From: Bradyrhizobium ottawaense
GTDB lineage: Bacteria; Pseudomonadota; Alphaproteobacteria; Rhizobiales; Xanthobacteraceae
Reading direction: 5' to 3'
Length of the DNA stretch: 64,000 nt
NCBI RefSeq assembly: GCF_900099825.1
Contig: NZ_LT629693.1
Span: 4,785,001 to 4,849,000 of the forward strand
Positions 53,779-62,337 of this stretch are shown one piece after another; the first letter of the stretch is position 1, and every line of letters starts with the position of its first letter. The notes beneath the pieces were generated by a model. It searched no databases, was not told the DNA's origin, and was given only the letters and a program-made list of their open reading frames with translations. The translations under genes were made by a program, and so were the position numbers.

Positions 53779-55002
53779 ATGGCCGATTCCGTTTCCACTT
53801 CCGTGACCGCGCCGGATCAAAGCGCTGTTCCCATGGCGCTGGTGAACGCGTGCTTCGTACTGTTCGTCATCAATGCTTCATTCTTTCCGACCGCGTATTT
53901 TTCGCATTGGTGGATCTACGACGTGAACGGTCTGGGAATCCCGACCGACTTCGTCAACGTCTGGGCCGCCGGACGGCTGGTGCTCGATGGCCATCCGGCG
54001 CAGGCCTATGACTGGGTGATCCAGAAGCAGGTCGAGGTTGAACTGCTGGGGCAGGACTTTGTCGGCTATTTCGCCTGGCACTATCCGCCGCCATTTCTGT
54101 TCGTCGCATCGCTGCTGGCGCAGTTTCCTTACCCGGTCGCGTTCATCGGCTGGATAGCCGTCAGCATCCTGCCCTATCTCGCCGTCATGCGCGCCATCGT
54201 CGGCCGCAACTTCGGCTTCCTGCTGGCGCTCGCCGTCCCCGTCGCGTTCAGCAATATCTTTGTCGGTCAGAACGGCTTTCTCACCGCGGCGCTGATCGGC
54301 GCCACGCTGTATCTGTTGCCGGTGCGGCCGATCCTGTCAGGCATTTGCCTGGGATTTCTCAGCTACAAGCCGCAATACGGGCTGCTGTTTCCGGTGGCGC
54401 TGATCGCTGCCGCGCAATGGCGTGCGTTCTTTGCTGCCGGCGTAACCGTCGTTGCGCTGGCGTTTGTCTCCTGGCTCGCATTCGGTACCGAGAGCTGGCA
54501 GGCCTTCTTCCACTGGATGCCGATGTTCTCGCAGGCGTTCCTGACCGAGGGCAAGGCGCCGTGGTGGAAGCTGCAGAGCATCTTCGCGCTGGTGCGCTAT
54601 TTCGGCGGCACCGAACAACTGGCGTGGGGATTCCAGTGGGTCCTCACGGTGTCCGTCGCCGTCGTGCTGGCGCTGCTGTGGCGCAGCCGCGTGCCCTACA
54701 CGTTGAAGGCGGCAGCGCTTGCCGTCGGCACGCTGCTGACCACGCCCTATCTCTTCATGTACGACGTGATGGTGCTCGCGATTCCCGTGGCCTTCCTGGT
54801 CCGCATCGGTCTCAGGAACGGCTTCCGCGCTTACGAACTTCCGGCACTGGGCTGCGCGGCGCTCATGATCATAGGCTTCATCTGCTCCGGCGTGCCGCTC
54901 GGGTTCGGCGCCACGCTGATCGTGGCCGCTCTGGTGCTGCGCCGCGCCGGTCCCTGGTGGCGGCGCGAGCCCGCGCCCGCGCTGGTTGCGGCAAGCGCTT
55001 AA
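53779..55002 (+). CDS. GT87/DUF2029-type polytopic membrane glycosyltransferase
   Basis: A 407-residue protein with about ten membrane helices. The first periplasmic loop has GIPTDFVNVWAAGRLVLDGHPAQAYD and WHYPPPFLFV, the Asp- and YPP-containing pattern of GT87 (polyprenyl-phosphate-mannose dependent) enzymes. Later come FLSYKPQYGLLFPVALIA and TTPYLFMYDVMVLAIP. Acceptor unknown. ATG 53779 is chosen; the upstream extension looks non-coding. Confidence 0.83.
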   Translation: MADSVSTSVTAPDQSAVPMALVNACFVLFVINASFFPTAYFSHWWIYDVNGLGIPTDFVNVWAAGRLVLDGHPAQAYDWVIQKQVEVELLGQDFVGYFAWHYPPPFLFVASLLAQFPYPVAFIGWIAVSILPYLAVMRAIVGRNFGFLLALAVPVAFSNIFVGQNGFLTAALIGATLYLLPVRPILSGICLGFLSYKPQYGLLFPVALIAAAQWRAFFAAGVTVVALAFVSWLAFGTESWQAFFHWMPMFSQAFLTEGKAPWWKLQSIFALVRYFGGTEQLAWGFQWVLTVSVAVVLALLWRSRVPYTLKAAALAVGTLLTTPYLFMYDVMVLAIPVAFLVRIGLRNGFRAYELPALGCAALMIIGFICSGVPLGFGATLIVAALVLRRAGPWWRREPAPALVAASA

Positions 55003-55197
55003 GGCTCCGTCAAGCCCGTTCGCCGGCTGCCACTTTCATGGTCATTTCGATGTCGCGAAACCGTCTTGTCAGGCCGTCTGAATAGTTGTTCACTTCTTCA
55101 AAGCGGTTGGCGCTCAATCGCTCAAAACGTTGAAGACGCGCGCGTTCCGAGGCTCCAGAAAGCCTCCGCAAGGCGCGCTGGGGACGGGAAACGCGCC

Positions 55198-55872
55198 ATG
55201 GTGTATCGGCGAACCCATCAGGTCGTGAAGCGGCTGGCCGCCCGGCGCGGCGCCATCTTGGCGGCAGCGCGGGATGCTGCGGCCGACGGTGGCATGGCCG
55301 CGGTGCAGATCGCACCGGTGGCGGTCCGGGCCAATGTCGCGGCCGGCACCGTCTACCGTTATTTCCCGTCCAAGGCCGACCTGATTTCCGAACTGATCGC
55401 CGAAGTTTCGCGCGACGAACTGGCCGCAATCCGGCGTGCGGCGGACGCAGCGCCCGGTCCGTCCTCCGCGCTCGCGGCAGCCGTCACCACCGTTGCCGTC
55501 CACGTGCTGTCGCAGCGCAAGCTCGCCTGGGGCATTCTGGCCGAACCTGTCGATGTCGACGTCTCGGCATCGCGGCTTGCCAGCCGCCGCGAAATCTCCG
55601 GCGAAATCGCCGCGCGCATCGATGCCGCGGTGCGCGCCGGACATCTGCCGGCGCAGGACACCGCGCTCGCCGCCACTGCGCTGCTCGGCGCGTTGCACGA
55701 AGCTTTGGTCGGCCCGCTGGCGCCTGATAACAAGGACGATTCCGGCAAGCTGCGCGACGCCGTGCAGACCGTGACGTTGCTGGCGCTGCGCGCCGTCGGT
55801 GTCATGGACGCCCGCGCCCGCGGCCTTGTGGTGCAGGCGGTGCTGCCGGCGAAGACGCTGGTCGGCGCCTGA
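55198..55872 (+). CDS. TetR-family transcriptional regulator
   Basis: A 224-residue protein with HTH AAVQIAPVAVRANVAAGTVYRYFPSKADLISELIAE and a helical C-terminal domain. It precedes the OsmC gene by 93 bp on the same strand and may regulate it or itself. ATG 55198 gives a typical N-terminus (MVYRRTHQVVKRLAARRGAI). Confidence 0.9.
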   Translation: MVYRRTHQVVKRLAARRGAILAAARDAAADGGMAAVQIAPVAVRANVAAGTVYRYFPSKADLISELIAEVSRDELAAIRRAADAAPGPSSALAAAVTTVAVHVLSQRKLAWGILAEPVDVDVSASRLASRREISGEIAARIDAAVRAGHLPAQDTALAATALLGALHEALVGPLAPDNKDDSGKLRDAVQTVTLLALRAVGVMDARARGLVVQAVLPAKTLVGA

Positions 55873-55965
55873 AAAATTCCTCCCCGGCCGACACCGCTTT
55901 GACGCAACCATCCGCCAGATTGCGGCTTGGTCAATAACGCCAACCAATGGTGCAAGGAGCGACAC

Positions 55966-56391
55966 ATGACGGTGACACACGGATCGGCCAAATGGCAGGG
56001 CGGCATCAAGGACGGCAAGGGCGCGATCTCGACCAAGAGCGGCGCGCTCACCGATTACCCCTACGGCTTCGCCAGCCGGTTCGAGGGCAAGCCCGGCTCC
56101 AATCCGGAGGAATTGATCGGCGCGGCGCACGCTGCCTGTTTCACCATGGCGCTGTCGCTGATCCTCGGCGAAGCCAAGCTCACCGCCGAGCAGATGGCGA
56201 CCAAGGCCGACGTCACGCTGGAGAAAGTCGGCGACGGCTTTGCCATTACCGCGGTTCATCTGACGCTGACCGCCAAGATCCCCGGCGCTGACAACGCGAA
56301 ATTCCAGGAGTTGGCGGGCATGGCGAAGGCCGGCTGCCCGGTGTCGAAACTCCTGAATACGAAGATCACGCTCGACGCGACGTTGCAGTAG
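55966..56391 (+). CDS. OsmC-family peroxiredoxin
   Basis: A 141-residue OsmC protein that reduces organic hydroperoxides with two cysteines: Cys in GAAHAACFTMALS and Cys in MAKAGCPVSKLL. AAGGAG precedes ATG 55966. The family acts in the cytoplasm against lipid peroxides. Confidence 0.92.
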   Translation: MTVTHGSAKWQGGIKDGKGAISTKSGALTDYPYGFASRFEGKPGSNPEELIGAAHAACFTMALSLILGEAKLTAEQMATKADVTLEKVGDGFAITAVHLTLTAKIPGADNAKFQELAGMAKAGCPVSKLLNTKITLDATLQ

Positions 56392-56397
56392 TTTGCT

Positions 56398-56536
56398 CGT
56401 CATTCCCCGGTGCGCAATTGCGCGCCTGAGGGCGCGCGGAAGCGCGACCCCGAAATCTCGTGCGACGATCTCCAGATTCCGGGGCCGATGCTTCGCATCG
56501 TCCTCGGGTGCGCGATTGCGCACCGGGGAATGACGG
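56398..56536. repeat. Dispersed inverted repeat between osmC and pyk
   Basis: CGTCATTCCCCGGTGCGCAA at the left is inverted as TTGCGCACCGGGGAATGACG at the right, with an inner GATGCTTCGCATC hairpin. It lies between convergent genes and may terminate both. Confidence 0.82.
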
Positions 56537-56550
56537 TCTGAAAGACGCCG

Positions 56551-57987
56551 TCACTTCTTCGCGTCGCCGTCCTTCCCGACATAGGCGATGCGGACCATGT
56601 TGGTGGTGCCGGCGATGCCGAGCGGCACGCCGGCGACGATGATCACGCGCTGGCCGGCCTTGGCGAAACCGTCGCGGAATGCGATCGAGCCGGCGCGGTC
56701 GACCATGTCGTCCTGGTCATGCGCGTCTTCCGCCACCACGCAATGCACGCCCCACACGACCGACAATTTGCGGCCGGTGGCGAGGTTCGGCGTGATCGCG
56801 ACCACCGGCGGTTTCGGCCGTTCGCGCGCGACGCGGATGGCGGTCGAGCCCGACGAGGTCCAGCAGATGATCGCGGATAATTCCAGCGTCTCGGCGATCT
56901 GCCGCGCGGCATCCGCGATGGCGTCGCCAACCGTATTCTCCGGTTCGGGCTGCTGTGCCGACAGCACCGAGCGATAGGTCGGGTCGCGCTCCACTTCCTC
57001 GCCGATGCGGTTCATGGTCGAGACCGCCTCGACCGGGAATTTTCCGGCGGCGGATTCCGCCGACAGCATGATGGCGTCGGCGCCTTCATAGACCGCGGTG
57101 GCGACGTCGGAGACTTCGGCGCGGGTCGGCACTGGCGCCTGGATCATCGATTCCAGCATTTGGGTCGCGATCACCACCGGCTTGCCGGCGCGGCGCGCCA
57201 TCCGCGTCATCTGTTTCTGCAGGCTCGGCACCCGCTCCAGCGGCAGTTCGACGCCGAGATCGCCGCGCGCCACCATCAGCGCGTCGGAGACTTCGAGTAT
57301 CTCGGCAAGCCGGTCGATCGCCTGCGGTTTCTCGATCTTGGCCATCACGGCGGCGCGGCCGCGGATGATGCGCTTGGCTTCGTTGACGTCCTCGGCACGC
57401 TGCACAAAGGACAGCGCGATCCAGTCCACGCCGGTTACAAGCGCGGCCTCAAGGTCGGCGCGGTCCTTCGGCGTCATCGCCGACACCGGCAGGTCGGTGT
57501 CGGGCAGGCTGACGCCCTTGCGGTCCGACATCCTGCCGCCGATCACCACCCGCGTCACCGCGCGGTCGTGCGAGGTTTCCTCGGCGATCAGGCGCACCTT
57601 GCCGTCGTCGAGCAGCAGCGCATGGCCCGGCCGTAGCGCCGCCAGGATTTCAGGATGCGGTAGCTGTACGCGGCTGTTGTCGCCGGGCGTCTTGTCGGAA
57701 TCGAGTACGAAGCTCTGGCCGTTGTTGAGCTGGGTCGAGCCTTCGGCGAAGGCGCCGAGCCGCAGTTTCGGCCCCTGCAGATCGACGAGGATGCCGATCG
57801 GCCGGCCGTAACTGCTCTCGACATTGCGGATGGTCTTGACCAGCTCGCGCATCTTGTCGTGCGGCGTATGGCTCATATTGATGCGGAATACGTCCGCGCC
57901 GGCCTCGAACAGCTTGCGGATCATCGCGCTGTCTGACGATACCGGGCCGAGCGTCGCGAGGATCTTGATCCGACGAAGCCGCCTCAT
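56551..57987 (-). CDS. pyk: Pyruvate kinase
   Basis: A 478-residue glycolytic enzyme making pyruvate and ATP from phosphoenolpyruvate. RRIKILATLGPVSSD and FRINMSHTPHDKM begin the barrel. The active-site signature is AVMAKIEKPQAID, with ARGDLGVELP and VIATQMLESMIQAPVPTRAEVSDVA. The C-terminal domain is complete. Its ATG overlaps the stop of the DUF1036 gene (4 bp). Confidence 0.96.
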   Translation of the reverse strand: MRRLRRIKILATLGPVSSDSAMIRKLFEAGADVFRINMSHTPHDKMRELVKTIRNVESSYGRPIGILVDLQGPKLRLGAFAEGSTQLNNGQSFVLDSDKTPGDNSRVQLPHPEILAALRPGHALLLDDGKVRLIAEETSHDRAVTRVVIGGRMSDRKGVSLPDTDLPVSAMTPKDRADLEAALVTGVDWIALSFVQRAEDVNEAKRIIRGRAAVMAKIEKPQAIDRLAEILEVSDALMVARGDLGVELPLERVPSLQKQMTRMARRAGKPVVIATQMLESMIQAPVPTRAEVSDVATAVYEGADAIMLSAESAAGKFPVEAVSTMNRIGEEVERDPTYRSVLSAQQPEPENTVGDAIADAARQIAETLELSAIICWTSSGSTAIRVARERPKPPVVAITPNLATGRKLSVVWGVHCVVAEDAHDQDDMVDRAGSIAFRDGFAKAGQRVIIVAGVPLGIAGTTNMVRIAYVGKDGDAKK

Positions 57988-58571
57988 TGCTTGGGTGCCG
58001 CTGGCGGCAGTCCCGGTCCGCCCGGTGGCGTCCCGCCCGGCGCCAGCCCCGGCACCCCGCCCGGGCCGCCCGGACCCACCGTCCCCGGAATTCCCGGCAC
58101 GCGTTGTGCCGGCTGCTCGTTGGCTTCGGTCAATTGCACGGTCCATGCTCGCTGTTCGCCGGTATCGACCTCGAAGAACCCGGTGCGGTCGAAGCCGCGC
58201 GCCAGGCAGTTCTCGGTCCCCTTGATGGTGAATTCCTTGTCGCGCGAGCACATGAAGGCCTGCCCCGACCATTCGCCGCCGCGGTCATAATCCAGCGCGT
58301 AGATATAATAGAAGCGCGCCACAAGCGTTCCACGTAGCAGCGTCTCGCAACTGCGCGAGGAAACGTTCCACCAGCCCTCGGTGGTCCAGCCCTCGGCGTC
58401 CTTGTAGCCCAGCGCGATGCCGACCCGGCTCGAGGTGTTGTTGCAGAGACGGAAATCTGCCGCGGCCGAGCTGTTCCACAGGCACATCACCGCAAATGCC
58501 AGGACCGGCAGGAGGCCGACGGTCAGGCGAGCGGAGAGGGGGGTGGAACGGAGAGAATCTGTTGCAGTCAT
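57984..58571 (-). CDS. DUF1036 secreted protein with Pro/Gly-rich tail
   Basis: A 195-residue protein. A signal segment (LTVGLLPVLAFAVMCLWNSSAAA) is followed by the DUF1036 core (FRLCNNTSSRVGIALGYKDAEGWTTEGWWNV, CETLLRGTLVARFYYIYALDY). Function is unknown. The last 45 residues are Gly/Pro repeats (GPGGPGGVPGLAPGG). It is translationally coupled to pyk, an order seen in rhizobia. Confidence 0.9.
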   Translation of the reverse strand: MTATDSLRSTPLSARLTVGLLPVLAFAVMCLWNSSAAADFRLCNNTSSRVGIALGYKDAEGWTTEGWWNVSSRSCETLLRGTLVARFYYIYALDYDRGGEWSGQAFMCSRDKEFTIKGTENCLARGFDRTGFFEVDTGEQRAWTVQLTEANEQPAQRVPGIPGTVGPGGPGGVPGLAPGGTPPGGPGLPPAAPKQ

Positions 58572-58753
58572 GCACCGAGGCTATATCAAATGATTGACGA
58601 TTTGGCGCGGTCCGCCGGTAAAGCTCGAATTGGCCCAACCTTGAAACTAATCTGGGCCGAAGTGGCCCCCGGAAGGCCCCTGTCTTGCATGCCGATGTGG
58701 CAAAATCTGTGACAATTCCCACCTGATATCAATATGCTGAGCTGTCTGTTTGG

Positions 58754-58799
58754 GCATGATCTTTCGCAAAAGCAGATCTCCGCTTTTCCGGATCATGCT
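58754..58799. repeat. Short palindromic repeat (GCATGATC type)
   Basis: GCATGATC and GATCATGC flank CAAAAGC/GCTTTT arms. A related GAGCATGATCCGGAAAAG unit precedes tolQ at about 39544. It may form the leader of the DUF1244 gene. Confidence 0.6.
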
Positions 58800-58821
58800 C
58801 GCCAATGCGGGACCCATGGCC

Positions 58822-59124
58822 ATGACGATTGACGACAAAACCAGAACGGAACTCGAAGCCGCCGCTTTTCGGCGCCTGGTCGAGCATCTGCGCTCCCGCA
58901 CCGACGTCCAGAACATCGATCTGATGAATCTGGCCGGCTTCTGCCGCAACTGCCTGTCGAACTGGATGAAGGAAGAGGCCGACGCCATGGGCGTGGCTGT
59001 CAGCAAGGACGAGAGCCGCGAGGCGATCTACGGCATGCCGTATGAGACCTGGAAATCGAAATTTCAGGGCACCGCCACGCCGGAACAGGTCGAGGCGATG
59101 AAAAAGTCCGACAGCGGGCATTGA
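58822..59124 (+). CDS. DUF1244 family protein
   Basis: A 100-residue protein of normal family length: LEAAAFRRLVEHLRSRTDVQNIDLMNLAGFCRNCLSNW and YGMPYETWKSKFQ. The CRNC motif may bind metal. Function unknown. ATG 58822 is chosen since upstream codons lie in the palindromic repeat. Confidence 0.9.
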   Translation: MTIDDKTRTELEAAAFRRLVEHLRSRTDVQNIDLMNLAGFCRNCLSNWMKEEADAMGVAVSKDESREAIYGMPYETWKSKFQGTATPEQVEAMKKSDSGH

Positions 59125-59135
59125 TTACGCTCCGT

Positions 59136-59231
59136 CCTCATCCTGAGGAGCGCGCCGCTTGGCGCGCGTCTCGAAGGATGGCTGGCTCGTGGTTCGAGAC
59201 GGCGCCGGAGGGGCGCCGCCTCACCATGAGG
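59136..59231. repeat. Dispersed inverted repeat (CCTCATCCTGAGG type)
   Basis: CCTCATCCTGAGGAGC begins the unit and CTCACCATGAGG ends it; CGCGCCGCTTGGCGCG and GGCGCCGGAGGGGCGCC form inner hairpins. Confidence 0.75.
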
Positions 59232-59385
59232 CTTACCTTCCTGTGGGCGCGCTGTGGATGAGCGCGATGTTGCCTTGACGCAGGCAGCCCCAGTCTTGAG
59301 GGTCAATCCGACAAAAGCGCCGCGCGGGAAAGCGTGCGGCGCTTGATCTTTCAGTCTCAACTTCAGTTCCATTCAGGAGTACCCG

Positions 59386-59658
59386 ATGGCCACTTCCGCC
59401 GCCGCCGTCCAGGACGAGCCCGCGACCAAATTCGCCAAAGACCAACTCAAGGCCATCATCGAGCGCATCGAGCGTCTGGAAGAAGAAAAGAAGACGATCT
59501 CCGACGATATCCGCGACGTCTATGCCGAGGCCAAGGGCAACGGCTTCGACGTCAAGGCGCTGCGCACCATCGTCCGGATGCGCAAGCAGGACGCCAACGA
59601 GCGTGCCGAGGAAGAGACGATCCTGGAAACCTACATGCAAGCCCTGGGGATGCTGTAA
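59386..59658 (+). CDS. gapR: Nucleoid-associated protein GapR (DUF2312)
   Basis: A 90-residue protein: [54 protein letters not shown], an almost complete GapR signature of a coiled coil that clamps overtwisted DNA ahead of forks and polymerases. It is essential in Caulobacter. No gene is seen in 59659-59922 downstream. Confidence 0.95.
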   Translation: MATSAAAVQDEPATKFAKDQLKAIIERIERLEEEKKTISDDIRDVYAEAKGNGFDVKALRTIVRMRKQDANERAEEETILETYMQALGML

Positions 59659-59922
59659 GGCCGGCAGGCATTTTTCGGCGCGCGCAAGCTTGGGCAGGAG
59701 AGTGGAGCCAGCGCGGCTGGCGCTGAATGGCGCGTTCGGCGTATACCGAACGCGATCCAATCCCCGGCCTCGGCGAACACTCCACCGGTTCGCATGACGA
59801 GAGCTCACTGAGCGCGCAAACTGTAACGACGTGATCGAGGCGCTTTTTTTCGATTTCATGGAATCGAAAGAACGCCCAAGAAGCCGTTTAAGCACGCCTG
59901 AACCGTGAAGCGGTGTGATCGT

Positions 59923-61308
59923 TTATGAGTGCAGCGGTCTGATGTTCTGGTTCAAGCGGAAGAAGTTCGTCGGGTCGTATTTGCCCTTCAAGGCGACAAG
60001 GCGATCATAGTTGTCGCCATAGGTGGCCTTGAGCCTGCTGTCGTCTCCATCGTCCATCATAAAGTTCACATAACCGCCGTCAGCCGAGTAAGGATGCACG
60101 GCCTCCCAGTAGCCCTTGGTCCAGCGCGTGATTTCGCCCGCCTTTTGCGGATTGGGATCGATGCCGGCGATGACCATCGACCAAGTCGCGTCGCGCGTGT
60201 TCCAGGCGGTGTCGTTCTTGCCGACGCGGCGGACAGCGCCGTCGATCGGATAAAGATGCATCAGCGAGAGCGTGCTCGGCAGTTTCTGTGCCTGGGCGAT
60301 ATGCGCGTCAATTGCTGCGTCGGTCAGTTCCTTCACGAAATCGCCGCGCCAGTACCATTGCAGGCCCTTCGGGAAGAACGGGTCGAACATGGACTGGAGG
60401 GCCGGATAGGGCATTTCTCCCATCCAGTTGAAGAGCGGCGGGGGCAGCTCACCGAGCAACTTGGCCATGACCGCCTGGCCATCTTCCATTGGTCCATTGT
60501 AGCAGGCGATGATGGCGCAGGCGCGCTTGCCCTGATGCTCGGCCGGGAATGGGTCCACAGGTGGAACAGTCTTCAAACCGACAAAAGCGCCGAGTTCCTC
60601 CGGAGCGCCAGGCAGGAAATCCCGGTATTTCTGCATGACTGTCCGGGCATTTTCGAGATCCCAGAACACTGGACCGGCATAGACCATGTTCACCGGATGA
60701 GCCTGGAACAGGAAGCTCGTGACGATGCCGAAATTGCCGCCGCCGCCGCGCAGGCCCCAGTAGAGGTCGGCATTCTCTGATTTGTTGGCGGTGACAATGC
60801 GGCCGTCGGCGAGCACGACATCCGCCTCGAGAAGATTGTCGCTGGTGAGGCCATGCTCGCGGGTGAGGTATCCGGTGCCGCCGCCAAGCGTGAGGCCAGC
60901 AATACCGGTCGTCGAGACAATGCCGGCCGGCACGGCGAGGCCGTAGATATGCGTGGCGTGGTCGACATCGCCTTGCGTGCAGCCGGGACCGACGCGGACA
61001 GTGTGGGCGGTGGGATTGACCCGCACGCCTTTCATCATCGACAGGTCGATCATTAGCCCCTCGTCGACACTGCCGAGGCCCGGCCCGTTGTGACCACCCC
61101 CGCGGATCGCGACCTGGAGATCGCTTTGTCTTGCAAAATTGACCGCAGTGACAACGTCAGCGACGTCGGTGCACCGCGCAATCATCACGGGACTCTTGTC
61201 GATCATCCCGTTGTAGAGGCTCCGTACAGTGTCATAATCGGCATCGGTTCGCCTGATGACCGGGCCGCGCATGTTGCCGATGAAAGCTTCGGTGGCCATG
61301 GCTTGCAT
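59923..61308 (-). CDS. BBE-type FAD-linked oxidase
   Basis: A 461-residue oxidoreductase with the PCMH FAD domain. RGGGHNGPGLGSVDEG carries the His for 8-alpha-histidyl FAD. GIAGLTLGGGTGYLTREHGLTSDNLL and LRGGGGNFGIVTSF follow, with the C-terminal BBE motif YDPTNFFRLNQNI. The second covalent Cys of berberine-bridge enzymes is not seen (GIVSTTGIAG has Ser). AGGAGG 5 bases upstream fixes ATG 61308. The substrate could be a sugar or alcohol. Confidence 0.92.
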   Translation of the reverse strand: MQAMATEAFIGNMRGPVIRRTDADYDTVRSLYNGMIDKSPVMIARCTDVADVVTAVNFARQSDLQVAIRGGGHNGPGLGSVDEGLMIDLSMMKGVRVNPTAHTVRVGPGCTQGDVDHATHIYGLAVPAGIVSTTGIAGLTLGGGTGYLTREHGLTSDNLLEADVVLADGRIVTANKSENADLYWGLRGGGGNFGIVTSFLFQAHPVNMVYAGPVFWDLENARTVMQKYRDFLPGAPEELGAFVGLKTVPPVDPFPAEHQGKRACAIIACYNGPMEDGQAVMAKLLGELPPPLFNWMGEMPYPALQSMFDPFFPKGLQWYWRGDFVKELTDAAIDAHIAQAQKLPSTLSLMHLYPIDGAVRRVGKNDTAWNTRDATWSMVIAGIDPNPQKAGEITRWTKGYWEAVHPYSADGGYVNFMMDDGDDSRLKATYGDNYDRLVALKGKYDPTNFFRLNQNIRPLHS

Positions 61309-61640
61309 GACATCCTCCTGTTCCACACGGTGATCGGCTGGTTGAGCCTGAGGTTACTCCCGTCTTCGGGCGTTGGCAAAATCGGGCCTTCACCGTGGGA
61401 TGCCACGTTTGAGACATCGCGGTGTCCGTCATTTGGTCGCTCTCAAGGGAAGAGCCGACGTAGTGCCGACATCGCATTTCTGTAGCGAATGACCCCTGAC
61501 CGGACATTCGCGAAGGACCGCAATTGCCCCATTTCGTTCTCCGATCGAAGGATGCGGCGCGCCTGTTAGTTTGTTAATGTAACGTCGGAGTGTCCCTTGC
61601 GCTCGCTACCGATAGCGAACGAACTCGAAGGAGGGAGCCG
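61309..61640. other. Divergent intergenic region
   Basis: 332 bp between the FAD oxidase and the GFA gene. No gene or clear operator is seen. The region should contain both promoters. Confidence 0.4.
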
Positions 61641-62063
61641 ATGCCTCACTTTGGAAGCTGCTTTTGCGGCGCAGTCAAACTGGAGGTCACGGGGTCACCG
61701 GAGGCCATGGGCTATTGTCATTGCAGTTCTTGTCGTTCGTGGTCCGGCGGACCTGTAAATGCCTTCAGCCTCTGGAAGCCGGAGGCGGTACGGATCACAT
61801 CGGGAGCCGAGCATGTCGCGATGTTCCAGAAGACTGAGCTCAGCCAGCGCAAGTATTGCGCGAAATGCGGCGGGCACCTGATGACCAATCATCCGCCCTT
61901 GGGATTGGTCGACGTTTTCGCGGCGACACTACCGACGTTGAAATTTACGCCCGGTGTACACGTAAATTACGCCCAGACAGTTTTGCCGATGCGAGACGGC
62001 GTTCCCAAGCTGAGGGATTTTCCGAAGGAGTTTGGCGGTTCGGGAGAGGCCGTCCCGGATTAA
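61641..62063 (+). CDS. GFA/CENP-V domain protein
   Basis: A 140-residue protein with the zinc-binding pattern of the GFA family: Cys pair in GSCFCGAV, CHCSSCRSWSG and CAKCGGHL. Members include glutathione-dependent formaldehyde-activating enzyme, but most have unknown substrates. AAGGAGGGAG precedes ATG 61641. It is divergent from the FAD oxidase. Confidence 0.9.
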   Translation: MPHFGSCFCGAVKLEVTGSPEAMGYCHCSSCRSWSGGPVNAFSLWKPEAVRITSGAEHVAMFQKTELSQRKYCAKCGGHLMTNHPPLGLVDVFAATLPTLKFTPGVHVNYAQTVLPMRDGVPKLRDFPKEFGGSGEAVPD

Positions 62064-62337
62064 GAGAACGGCGAACGCATCTACAAGTCGCATGGCCGTT
62101 ACTTGGCGATCGCCGAAACCATTGAAGGCCCGGTCTTTCCCGGGAGAGTTGTTCTGTTCGGCAGCCCGCTCGGACAAGTCGCGCTAAGGCCTAAGCTCGC
62201 TAACGGGTGCGAGGATATTTTTGCGCTTATCTTTTGATTTCGGGGCGCAGCGGCGGTGACGTGGCCTGCTCGCGGCGCGCGAAAGCTTGGGCTAAAGCCC
62301 CTGATCTGCTAGACTGCCCTGCGAAGGGACCGAAGAA

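Noticed and set aside
62064..62196. In-frame sequence after the GFA stop (ENGERIYKSHGRYLAIAETIEG...)
   Set aside because: It reads like protein, but GFA proteins normally end at about this point and no start codon or domain is present; it may be an old remnant.
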